Positions 1 through 5,769 of a stretch of 5,954 nt of DNA are shown here, piece after piece (the first letter of the stretch is position 1; every line of letters begins with the position of its first letter). The notes beneath the pieces were generated by a model. It was not told the origin of the DNA. It did no database searches and worked only from the letters and a program-made list of their open reading frames with translations. The DNA comes from Arthrobacter sp. GTDB lineage: Bacteria > Actinomycetota > Actinomycetes > Actinomycetales > Micrococcaceae. Location: the NCBI GenBank assembly GCA_031178585.1, contig JAPSIT010000049.1, positions 6,016-11,969 of the forward strand, written 5' to 3'. The position numbers and the translations under genes were made by a program.

Positions 1-8
1 GCTGGCCC

Positions 9-476
9 CTACGCCCCGGCCCCGACCCACTCCACGGTGCCGTCAGTGAAGAACTGTTCCTTCCAGATGGGAACCTGTTCCTTGATCCGGTCCACCAGCT
101 CCGAGCACACAGCGAACGCCTGCCCGCGGTGCGCGGCGGCCACGGCGCAGACCAGGGCAGGATCACCGATTTTCAGGGCGCCCACCCGGTGCGCGGCCCA
201 GATGCGCACAGGAGTGCCCGGTTCCCCGCTGTCATCCCCGGAATGCTCGGCCACGAGTTTCGCCACGACGTCGGCAAGCACCTGATGCGCCGTCGGGTGT
301 GCGGTGTAATTCAGCCGCTCCACGCTCTTGCCGCCGTCGTGGTTCCGCACCACGCCGCTGAAGCTGACTACAGCGCCGGCAGTTTCCGACTCGACGGCAG
401 CGATGGCCACATCGACGGAGATCGGCTCCTCGCTCAGCACTGCGTGCACAATGTCAAAGACCTGTTCAGTGTCCAT
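9..476 (-). CDS. moaE: Molybdopterin synthase large (catalytic) subunit MoaE
   Basis: This is the catalytic subunit of molybdopterin synthase. It works in the cytoplasm with thiocarboxylated MoaD to convert cPMP to MPT dithiolene. The 155-residue protein has the usual family length. Visible family motifs are GVVRNHDGG (41-49), AAHRVGALKIGD (94-105), AAHRGQAF (114-121) and RIKEQVPIWKEQFF (130-143). Lys132 and Lys139 in the last motif match the conserved active-site lysines of the family. I chose the ATG at 476 because a strong GGAGG lies 6 bases upstream; an in-frame GTG at 497 would add seven residues but has no such signal. The gene overlaps the 3' end of the mogA-type gene by 11 bases and is the last gene of the leftward operon seen here. 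Its partner MoaD is encoded on the opposite, divergent unit. Confidence 0.95.
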   Translation of the reverse strand: MDTEQVFDIVHAVLSEEPISVDVAIAAVESETAGAVVSFSGVVRNHDGGKSVERLNYTAHPTAHQVLADVVAKLVAEHSGDDSGEPGTPVRIWAAHRVGALKIGDPALVCAVAAAHRGQAFAVCSELVDRIKEQVPIWKEQFFTDGTVEWVGAGA

Positions 477-975
477 GTCCGCCCTCCAGTTGGTCACAGA
501 GATGCCCGATCACCGGATCCAGCACGGACAGTCCGTCCATGACGCCCTTGGGTGATCCGGGCAGATTAACGATGAAGGTTTTGCCGGCTGCGCCCGCATG
601 CCCGCGGCTCAGCATCGCCAGCGGTGTCTTGGCGATGCCCGCCTGCCGGATCCCTTCCATGATGCCGGGAATTTCCCGGTCCAGCAGGGGCAGCGTCATT
701 TCGGGCGTCCGGTCGTCTGGGCTGAGTCCGGTCCCGCCGCTGGTGATGACGACGGCGGGCTGCTGGGTGAGCAGGGCCCGGATGGCGGCGCCTACCGGCT
801 CCCCGTCAGGAACCACCATGGCGGGGAAAGCGTCGAAACCGTGCTCGGCGAGCCAGTCTATGATGACCGGCCCGGTCTCGTCCTGGTAGAGGCCGGCGGC
901 TGCACGCGTCGAGGCAATGACGACGCCGGCCTTCCTCCCCTGGACCTCGCCGTGGACGTGCGGTACTCCTGGCAT
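466..975 (-). CDS. mogA: MogA/MoaB-family molybdopterin adenylyltransferase
   Basis: This 169-residue protein of the MogA/MoaB family (Cnx1G-like) is expected to adenylate MPT with ATP, giving MPT-AMP for molybdate insertion by MoeA. The sequence shows the family core: AGVVIASTRAAAG (16-28), the TSGGTG nucleotide/MPT-binding loop (78-83), DDRTPE (87-92) and the LPGSPKG loop (138-144). It is a single-domain protein with no MoaC or MoaE fusion. The ATG at 975 lies two bases after the moaC stop. An in-frame GTG at 981 overlapping the moaC TGA is an alternative start, and neither has a strong Shine-Dalgarno sequence, so translation probably depends on coupling to moaC. The C-terminus ends GGHGH, within DNA that also carries the moaE ribosome site and start. 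The family is certain; MogA versus MoaB naming is a convention, and I judge adenylyltransferase activity likely. Confidence 0.9.
   Translation of the reverse strand: MPGVPHVHGEVQGRKAGVVIASTRAAAGLYQDETGPVIIDWLAEHGFDAFPAMVVPDGEPVGAAIRALLTQQPAVVITSGGTGLSPDDRTPEMTLPLLDREIPGIMEGIRQAGIAKTPLAMLSRGHAGAAGKTFIVNLPGSPKGVMDGLSVLDPVIGHLCDQLEGGHGH
483..487 (-). promoter_or_regulatory. Ribosome binding site of moaE
   Basis: GGAGG on the minus strand lies 6 bases before the ATG at 476, inside the last codons of the upstream mogA-type gene. It decides the moaE start in favour of 476 over the GTG at 497 and implies translational coupling with the upstream gene. Confidence 0.75.
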
Positions 976-977
976 GC

Positions 978-1472
978 TCACAGTGTCCAGTCCCCGCTCT
1001 TGCCGCCGCTCTTGGCAAGGACCTTGATGTCGGTCAGCACGGCATGCTTGTCCACCGCCTTGATCATGTCGTACACACTCAGGGCCGCGACGGAGGCAGC
1101 GGTCAGCGCCTCCATCTCGACGCCGGTGACTCCCCTGGTCTTGACGGTGGCCAGGATGTCGACGGTCTCGGGGCCGAGCTCGAAGTCCACGGTCACCCTC
1201 GAAATCGGCAGTGGATGGCACAGCGGAATGAGGTCAGGGGTTTTCTTGGCCGCCATGATGCCGGCTACCCGCGCAACGGCCAGGGCATCGCCTTTGGGCA
1301 GGCCGCCGGTGCCCAGCAATGCCAGCACCTCCCGGGTGCTGCGGACCGTCGCGGTGGCTGTCGCCTCCCGCGTGGTTTCGGATTTTCCCGAAACGTCTAC
1401 CATCTGGGCGGTGCCGTCGCTGCGCAGATGCGTCAGCGCGGCAGGGTCATTTTGTGCAGTCACAGCATCCAT
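978..1472 (-). CDS. moaC: Cyclic pyranopterin monophosphate synthase MoaC
   Basis: MoaC converts the MoaA product (3',8-cyclo-7,8-dihydro-GTP) to cPMP in the first stage of Moco synthesis. The 164-residue protein is of normal family length and shows the full signature: [14 protein letters not shown] (24-37), [28 protein letters not shown] across 60-87, [20 protein letters not shown] across 117-136, and the C-terminal AKSGGKSGD (153-161). The catalytic-site residues visible are Lys60, His86, Glu119, Glu121, Asp135 and Lys138. The ATG at 1472 lies inside the end of moeA, giving a 13-base overlap in a different frame. The only purine-rich stretch before it is a weak GTGGAAG, so coupling to moeA translation is likely. 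MoaC acts directly after MoaA, which is encoded on the divergent strand. Confidence 0.97.
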   Translation of the reverse strand: MDAVTAQNDPAALTHLRSDGTAQMVDVSGKSETTREATATATVRSTREVLALLGTGGLPKGDALAVARVAGIMAAKKTPDLIPLCHPLPISRVTVDFELGPETVDILATVKTRGVTGVEMEALTAASVAALSVYDMIKAVDKHAVLTDIKVLAKSGGKSGDWTL

Positions 1473-2827
1473 ACTTCCACTTCTGCGCCCTCATCGAGAG
1501 CGGAGACACCTTCGGGCACCTGCACCAGGGCATTTGATTGCGCCAGTGCCCTGATCAGATGGGAGCCTTCGCCTCCCTCAAGCCGAACAGTGCCGTCGGG
1601 CAAAAAAGTCCCGCGCCGCACCTGATGCTTGCCCGCCGGCGACGTGAGCGGCTGCAGGAGCCGGCCGCGCACGACGGTTCTGGGCGCGGGCGAGCCAAAC
1701 AGTTCACCGAGGACAGGGCGCAGGAACATTTCGAACGACACAAGGCAGCTGACGGGGTTGCCGGGAAATCCCAGGAGGGGCACGCCGTCGAACCTTCCGA
1801 TGCCCTGCGGACCGCCGGGCTGCATGGCCACGTGGGCGAAGTGCACATCCTGGCCGTCCATGGCCTGGCGAACCACTTCGTAGGCTCCCTTGCTGACGCC
1901 CCCGGTGGTCAGGATGAGATCGACCCCGGAATAACTTCGTAGCAGGCGGCGGAGGGCCTCCGGATTATCCGTGGAGATGCCGGCCCTGGTCACGGCCAGC
2001 CCGGCCTGCCGCAGCGAGGTTTCCAGCAGCGTGCCGTTGGCGTCGTAGATCTTTCCGTCGTCCAGGGGTCCCCCGGGTGCCACCACTTCATCTCCAGTGG
2101 TGACCAGCAGGACTGTTAGCCGGCGGTGCACCAGCACATCGGCCAGCCCAAGCGCCGCGGCGAGCCCCAGCTGCCGAGGGCCCAGATGCGTGCCTGCGGC
2201 CAGGGCCTTCTCCCCCGCCCGGATATCACTGCCGGCCTGCCGGATAAACGTCCCGGGCTGCGTGGACGGCAGCTGCACAGTTGCCGCTGTTCCGGGAGCC
2301 GGAAACATGGCGGGAACCGCCCGCTCAACGGGAACGACGGCGTCCGCCCCGGGAGGAATCATCGCGCCCGTCATGATGGGGGCTGCTGTCCCCGCTGCCA
2401 GCCCGGCGGGACTGGCACCGGCCGGCACGGGAGCGGCGACGCGCAGGACTGTGCCGCCGTCGGGCACGTCCTGGGAGCGGATGGCAAAGCCATCCATCTG
2501 GGAGTTGGCGAAGGGCGGAAGGTCCAGCGGCGCGATGATGGTCTCGGCCAGCCCACGGCCCAGGGCCTCGGTCAGGGGAACCCGCTCCGTGGGGCGGGAG
2601 GACAGCAGCGGCTCCAGGAGGTTCCGCACCGCCTGCCGGTGTTCGGCCACGCTGCGGTGCCCGTGGCCGGCGCCTGCACGGTGCTGGACAGTTGCCGGGG
2701 CAGGCTCCGGCGCAGCAGCAGAATCCGGTGCAGCGGCCGGAGCTGTGCCCGCAGCGGGAGTGCCGGAGGGAGCGGAGGCAGTGTCAGCTGCGGAGGCAGT
2801 GTCGTGCGGCTGCGAGTGACTGTGCAT
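1460..2827 (-). CDS. moeA: Molybdopterin molybdenumtransferase MoeA
   Basis: MoeA inserts molybdate into adenylated MPT to make active Mo-MPT. The protein has 455 residues, longer than the usual 400-420. A low-complexity Ala/Pro/Ser/His-rich N-terminal tail of about 55 residues precedes the canonical fold, which starts near [10 protein letters not shown] (58-67). Motifs in order: [13 protein letters not shown] (103-115), [17 protein letters not shown] (152-168), TTGDEVV (243-249), YDANG (261-265), [11 protein letters not shown] (307-317), [10 protein letters not shown] (335-344), GFPGNPVSC (353-361) and [13 protein letters not shown] (422-434). In the MQPGGPQG loop, both lysines of the E. coli-type KPGKP loop are replaced, by Gln336 and Gly339. 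The start ATG at 2827 has AAGG 7 bases upstream, 23 bases after the stop of the oxidoreductase gene. The last codons overlap the moaC start. Confidence 0.95.
   Translation of the reverse strand: MHSHSQPHDTASAADTASAPSGTPAAGTAPAAAPDSAAAPEPAPATVQHRAGAGHGHRSVAEHRQAVRNLLEPLLSSRPTERVPLTEALGRGLAETIIAPLDLPPFANSQMDGFAIRSQDVPDGGTVLRVAAPVPAGASPAGLAAGTAAPIMTGAMIPPGADAVVPVERAVPAMFPAPGTAATVQLPSTQPGTFIRQAGSDIRAGEKALAAGTHLGPRQLGLAAALGLADVLVHRRLTVLLVTTGDEVVAPGGPLDDGKIYDANGTLLETSLRQAGLAVTRAGISTDNPEALRRLLRSYSGVDLILTTGGVSKGAYEVVRQAMDGQDVHFAHVAMQPGGPQGIGRFDGVPLLGFPGNPVSCLVSFEMFLRPVLGELFGSPAPRTVVRGRLLQPLTSPAGKHQVRRGTFLPDGTVRLEGGEGSHLIRALAQSNALVQVPEGVSALDEGAEVEVWML
2772..2803 (-). repeat. 14-bp direct repeat in the moeA N-terminal tail
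   Basis: A 14-base unit (GCGGAGGCAGTGTC on the plus strand) occurs at 2772-2785 and again, identical, at 2790-2803. The period is 18 bases, or six codons, and encodes the repeated residues DTASA at positions 9-13 and 15-19 of MoeA. It lies wholly in the poorly conserved tail, so it looks like in-frame slippage or duplication of linker sequence. Confidence 0.7.
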
Positions 2828-2850
2828 GGTCCTGCCTTAGGGAGCGCCGG

Positions 2851-4503
2851 CTATGGGTTCACGTCAACTCTAATGGTGTGAAAGCCTGTGGCGCCGTCCG
2901 GGGCAACGGATCGCCGTTCCTCCGTCTGCACCCGGCCGTTGAGGTCCGTGGCGCGCACCTGGACTTCATGCCGGCCGGGCTGCAGGTCGATGCCCAGCTT
3001 CCACTGGTACCAGGTGTCTACGGAAATGCCCGGCGCCAACTCGGCCTGCTGCCAGTCGCCGCGGTCCACGCGCAGCTCCACTTTCCCGATGCCGGTGTGC
3101 TGTGCCCACGCCACGCCTCCGAAAATCAATGCACCCGGACGGGCGGACCGGCCGTCACGGGGAACATCAATCCGCGAGGAGATCTTGATGGGACCGCGTT
3201 CGGACCAGCCGCGCGGCGTCCAGTAGGCGACGTCGTCGGCGAACCGGGTGACCTTGAGTTCCGTGAGCCATTTCGTGGCGGACACGTAGCCGTACAGTCC
3301 GGGGACGATCATGCGCACGGGGAAGCCGTGTTCGAGCGGCAAAGGCTCGCCGTTCATGGCGATGGCGAGCAGCGCGTCCCGGTTGTCCGTCAGGACTTCC
3401 AAAGGCGTGCTTGCGGTCCAGCCGTCCGAGCTTCTGGACAGGACCATGTCGGCGCCCGGCAGCGGGCGGGCCATGGCCAGCAATTCACGGACCGGCCAGC
3501 CAAGCCACAGCGCGTTGCCGATCAGGTTACCGCCCACCTCATTGGACACGCAGGCAATGGTCACGTGCCGTTCCAGCAGCGGCTTCGCCTGCAGGGCCTC
3601 GAAGTCGAGTTCGACTTGCCGCTCCACCATGCCGGTGACCTTCAGCGTCCACTCGCGTGGATCGAGGACGGGGACGGAGAGCGCTGTGTCAATGCGGTAA
3701 AAAGCGGGATTCGGTGTGACGAGCGGCTGCATGCCGTCCAAACCAATCTCGGCTCCGGGCGGAATCGACACGGCCCGCGACTGGGGCGCGGGCAAATGCA
3801 GGGTGCGGCGGAGCTCGTTGACCCCCGCCGCCCCTCCCCGCCAGGCCGTGGCAACCGCCCCGCCCACCAGGACGGCTCCGGTTGAACCTCCGAGCAGCGA
3901 GAGGAACCCCCGCCGCCCGCTTTTCGCGGGGTCCTGGCCGCTTTTCTCCGCATCCGCCCAAGCGTCCTGCCCGCTGGCCCGCCACGCGCCGAGCCGGGCT
4001 ATGAGGCTTTGCAGCAGCAGTCCGCCGATGCCAGCGGCCAGCACCGGAAGGGCGACGGCGGGAACAGTCACCTGGGCGCGGGTCAGCACAGCTGCCACGC
4101 CGACGAGTCCGAAGACGGCGAACACGGCGGCACCGGCCAGGCGCCTGCGGAGTTCCAGCGCGCCGGCGAATGCGGCCAAAGCTGCGATCACGAGTGCCAT
4201 GCCGGCCAGCAGCGCCAGCTTGTCGGCGGTGCCGAACAGCGCCACCGCCCAGTCCTTGACCCCGGGCGGAACAACATCGATGACTACGCCGCCCACGGCC
4301 GTTATGGTGGAAAGTGAAGGGCTGACGAATCCGGCGATAAGCTCGCTCGCCACCAATCCGGCACCTGCCGCAATAACTCCCGCGGCTGCCGCCCACCGGC
4401 GGGACGGTGCCGGCGGACGTCCTGATCCGGCGCGCGTTCCAAGGGCGGGAGCGCTCTGCTGCGCGGCCGCTGTCCCGGGCACCGTCGGCTGGGACTCCTT
4501 CAC
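2851..4503 (-). CDS. Membrane-anchored sulfite-oxidase-family molybdopterin oxidoreductase
   Basis: This 550-residue protein has an N-terminal membrane anchor and a C-terminal sulfite-oxidase-type catalytic region. Hydrophobic segments lie near 37-60, 95-114, 121-142 and 146-168. A cytoplasmic loop follows, then a twin-arginine RRGFL (197-201) leading into a fifth segment (about 201-220). The Mo-MPT domain spans about 265-430 and contains IACVSNEVGG, with Cys318 the expected molybdenum ligand, and GLYGYVSATKWL (402-413). The dimerisation domain, from about GPIKISSRIDVP (437-448) to the end, completes the family architecture. Positive residues favour an N-in topology with the catalytic region outside the membrane. 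The substrate is not shown: the arginine found five residues after the cysteine in animal sulfite oxidases is Val323 here. I chose GTG 4503 because upstream codons (from ATG 4533 or TTG 4554) have A/T-rich third positions and no ribosome site, and because a -10-like TATGCT sits correctly for a leaderless GTG. It is the first gene of the leftward Moco operon. Confidence 0.88.
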   Translation of the reverse strand: MKESQPTVPGTAAAQQSAPALGTRAGSGRPPAPSRRWAAAAGVIAAGAGLVASELIAGFVSPSLSTITAVGGVVIDVVPPGVKDWAVALFGTADKLALLAGMALVIAALAAFAGALELRRRLAGAAVFAVFGLVGVAAVLTRAQVTVPAVALPVLAAGIGGLLLQSLIARLGAWRASGQDAWADAEKSGQDPAKSGRRGFLSLLGGSTGAVLVGGAVATAWRGGAAGVNELRRTLHLPAPQSRAVSIPPGAEIGLDGMQPLVTPNPAFYRIDTALSVPVLDPREWTLKVTGMVERQVELDFEALQAKPLLERHVTIACVSNEVGGNLIGNALWLGWPVRELLAMARPLPGADMVLSRSSDGWTASTPLEVLTDNRDALLAIAMNGEPLPLEHGFPVRMIVPGLYGYVSATKWLTELKVTRFADDVAYWTPRGWSERGPIKISSRIDVPRDGRSARPGALIFGGVAWAQHTGIGKVELRVDRGDWQQAELAPGISVDTWYQWKLGIDLQPGRHEVQVRATDLNGRVQTEERRSVAPDGATGFHTIRVDVNP

Positions 4504-4509
4504 CCTTCC

Positions 4510-4515
4510 AGCATA
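4510..4515 (-). promoter_or_regulatory. Putative -10 element of the leftward operon (leaderless GTG)
   Basis: The minus strand reads TATGCT, a good match to the actinobacterial TANNNT -10 consensus. It is followed by six bases (GGAAGG) and then the GTG at 4503, placing the likely transcription start on the GTG itself. No convincing -35 hexamer is seen 16-18 bases upstream. An alternative reading is that GGAAGG is a ribosome site, but it abuts the GTG with no spacer. Confidence 0.4.
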
Positions 4516-4526
4516 GGTTCGCGGAG

Positions 4527-4544
4527 GCGTCATGCGCGTGATGC
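4527..4544. repeat. Imperfect inverted repeat in the divergent promoter region
   Basis: GCGTCATGC and GCGTGATGC form an 18-base imperfect palindrome, with seven of nine positions complementary. It lies between the two putative -10 elements and covers the expected -35 area of moaA. A dimeric regulator could bind here and control both directions, but no known operator was recognised. Chance occurrence in GC-rich DNA is possible. Confidence 0.35.
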
Positions 4545-4573
4545 TTTGGACCAATCTGGCGTAGCCTGAATTT
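4538..4573 (+). promoter_or_regulatory. Putative moaA promoter, leaderless start
   Basis: TAGCCT at 4562-4567 fits the TANNNT -10 pattern, and its last base is at -7 if transcription starts at the A of the moaA ATG (4574). A weak -35-like GTGATG (4538-4543) stands 18 bases before it. No purine-rich ribosome site occurs in the bases before the ATG, so a leaderless mRNA is the simplest reading. The spacer also holds a short perfect inverted repeat, TTGGACCAA at 4546-4554. Confidence 0.45.
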
Positions 4574-5764
4574 ATGAGTGTTCAGCTTGGCATGCCACAG
4601 CCCCGTGAGGGGAGCAGTCCCCTTCCGGCCGCCCAGGGCATTTCCGGCGCCCAGGGCATTTCCGGCGCGCAGGGCGTTCCGGCTGCCCGCCCGGCCGATG
4701 CTCCCGCAGGCCTCGCTGACCGCTATGGACGCCGCGCCACGGACATGCGCCTCTCCCTGACGGACAAGTGCAATCTGCGCTGTACCTACTGCATGCCCGC
4801 CGAGGGGCTGGAATGGCTGGCGAAGCAGGCGGTCATGTCCGCCGGCGAAATTGTGCGGATTGTCCGCGTGGGCGTTGACCGGCTCGGAGTCCGGGAGCTG
4901 CGGCTGACCGGCGGCGAACCCCTGGTCCGTGCTGACCTCGTCGACATCATCGCGGCGCTCCGGCAGGAGCACCCGGACCTGCCGATCTCCATGACCACCA
5001 ATGGTGTGGGCCTGGACAGGAAGGCCGCCGCGCTCAAAGCCGCGGGACTTACCCGGATCAACGTTTCGCTGGACTCGCTGCACGAGGAGACGTTCGCCCA
5101 ATTGACCAGGCGCCCCTTCCTGGACCGCGTCCTTGCGGGCGTGGATGCTGCCTGGGCGGCCGGACTCGGCCCGGTCAAACTCAATGCGGTGCTCATGCGC
5201 GGCATCAATGACACAGAATCGCCCGCGCTGCTGGCCTGGGCGTTGGAGAAAGGCTATGAACTGAGGTTCATAGAGCAGATGCCGCTCGACGCTGACCACG
5301 GCTGGACCCGGCGGAACATGATCACTGCGGCAGAGATCCGCGAGCTGCTGTCCGCGGACTACGTCCTGAGCCCTGATCCGCGCGCCCGCGATGGCGCACC
5401 GGCGGAACGCTTTGAAGTACGGTCCCGACCCTCAGGGTCTGTGTCAGCAGGGTCTGTGACAGCAAGGCCGGCGGGTCCCGTCCTGGGTACCGTGGGGATC
5501 ATCGCCTCCGTCACCGAGCCGTTCTGTTCCGACTGCCGACGCACCCGCATCACCGCGGAAGGCAAGATCATGAGCTGCCTTTTCTCGCGGGAAGAATTCG
5601 ACCTGCTCGGACTGCTCCGGGCGGGCGCCACGGATCAGGAACTGGCAGAACGCTGGCAGGATGCCATGTGGCTCAAGCCCAAAGCCCATGGCATGGACCA
5701 CGTGGGACTCGACGCTCCGGACTTCGTCCAGCCGGACCGCAGCATGAGCGCCATCGGAGGCTAA
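4574..5764 (+). CDS. moaA: GTP 3',8-cyclase MoaA (radical SAM)
   Basis: MoaA is a radical SAM enzyme that rearranges GTP to 3',8-cyclo-7,8-dihydro-GTP, the first step of Moco synthesis and the substrate of MoaC. In the 396 residues, the SAM-binding cluster motif is CNLRCTYC (Cys66, Cys70, Cys73), followed by TGGEP (112-116), MTTNGVGL (140-147), INVSLDSL (162-169) and RFIEQMPLD (231-239). The second, substrate-binding cluster uses Cys318, Cys321 and Cys335 (C-x2-C-x13-C), with arginines in CRRTRIT (321-327). The protein ends in the family's functional Gly-Gly. It is longer than the usual 330-360 because of a low-complexity N-terminal tail of about 46 residues with tandem repeats and a short repeat-bearing insertion around 283-301. 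The ATG at 4574 lacks a ribosome site and is probably leaderless. moaD follows after five bases. Confidence 0.97.
   Translation: MSVQLGMPQPREGSSPLPAAQGISGAQGISGAQGVPAARPADAPAGLADRYGRRATDMRLSLTDKCNLRCTYCMPAEGLEWLAKQAVMSAGEIVRIVRVGVDRLGVRELRLTGGEPLVRADLVDIIAALRQEHPDLPISMTTNGVGLDRKAAALKAAGLTRINVSLDSLHEETFAQLTRRPFLDRVLAGVDAAWAAGLGPVKLNAVLMRGINDTESPALLAWALEKGYELRFIEQMPLDADHGWTRRNMITAAEIRELLSADYVLSPDPRARDGAPAERFEVRSRPSGSVSAGSVTARPAGPVLGTVGIIASVTEPFCSDCRRTRITAEGKIMSCLFSREEFDLLGLLRAGATDQELAERWQDAMWLKPKAHGMDHVGLDAPDFVQPDRSMSAIGG
4631..4684 (+). repeat. 18-bp tandem repeat in the moaA N-terminal tail
   Basis: Two identical 18-base units (GCCCAGGGCATTTCCGGC) at 4631-4648 and 4649-4666 are followed by a diverged third at 4667-4684. 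They encode AQGISG, AQGISG and AQGVPA, keep the frame and lie before the radical SAM core, so copy number could vary between strains without harm. Confidence 0.85.
5434..5463 (+). repeat. 15-bp tandem repeat within moaA
   Basis: AGGGTCTGTGTCAGC (5434-5448) is followed directly by AGGGTCTGTGACAGC (5449-5463), one mismatch. The unit equals five codons and encodes Gly-Ser-Val-Ser/Thr-Ala repeats. It sits in a Ser/Gly/Ala-rich loop between the barrel and the second Fe-S cluster cysteines, probably a surface loop expanded by in-frame duplication. Confidence 0.75.
5756..5760 (+). promoter_or_regulatory. Ribosome binding site of moaD
   Basis: GGAGG stands 9 bases before the TTG at 5770 and supports that non-ATG start. 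It is formed by the GGA GGC codons for the C-terminal Gly-Gly of MoaA, so moaD translation is probably coupled to the end of moaA. Confidence 0.7.
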
Positions 5765-5769
5765 AAATC

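Noticed and set aside
477..497. GTG at 497 as the moaE start
   Set aside because: The GGAGG at 483-487 would lie inside the coding sequence, and it is ideally spaced for the ATG at 476.
598..1554. 318-residue open frame on the plus strand antisense to mogA and moaC
   Set aside because: It opposes two strongly conserved enzymes and has low-complexity composition, so it is a shadow frame.
2828..2850. Terminator or internal promoter between the oxidoreductase gene and moeA
   Set aside because: The gap is only 23 bases, with no stem followed by a T-run and no -10/-35 pair. It holds just the moeA ribosome site.
2692..3885. 397-residue open frame on the plus strand antisense to moeA and the oxidoreductase
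   Set aside because: Both genes beneath it have unmistakable conserved motifs. This frame has no family resemblance and spans the gap between two real genes.
4504..4554. Longer starts of the oxidoreductase at ATG 4533 or TTG 4554
   Set aside because: Codons between them and GTG 4503 have mostly A/T third positions, unlike the rest of the gene. No ribosome site precedes either, and the stretch would overlap the -35/-10 region of moaA. Not fully excluded.
3689..5299. 536-residue open frame on the minus strand running across the promoter region and antisense to moaA
   Set aside because: It overlaps the 5' part of the oxidoreductase gene in another frame and opposes the conserved MoaA core. Its translation is Arg/Gly/Ala-rich with no recognisable motif, as expected of a shadow frame in GC-rich DNA.
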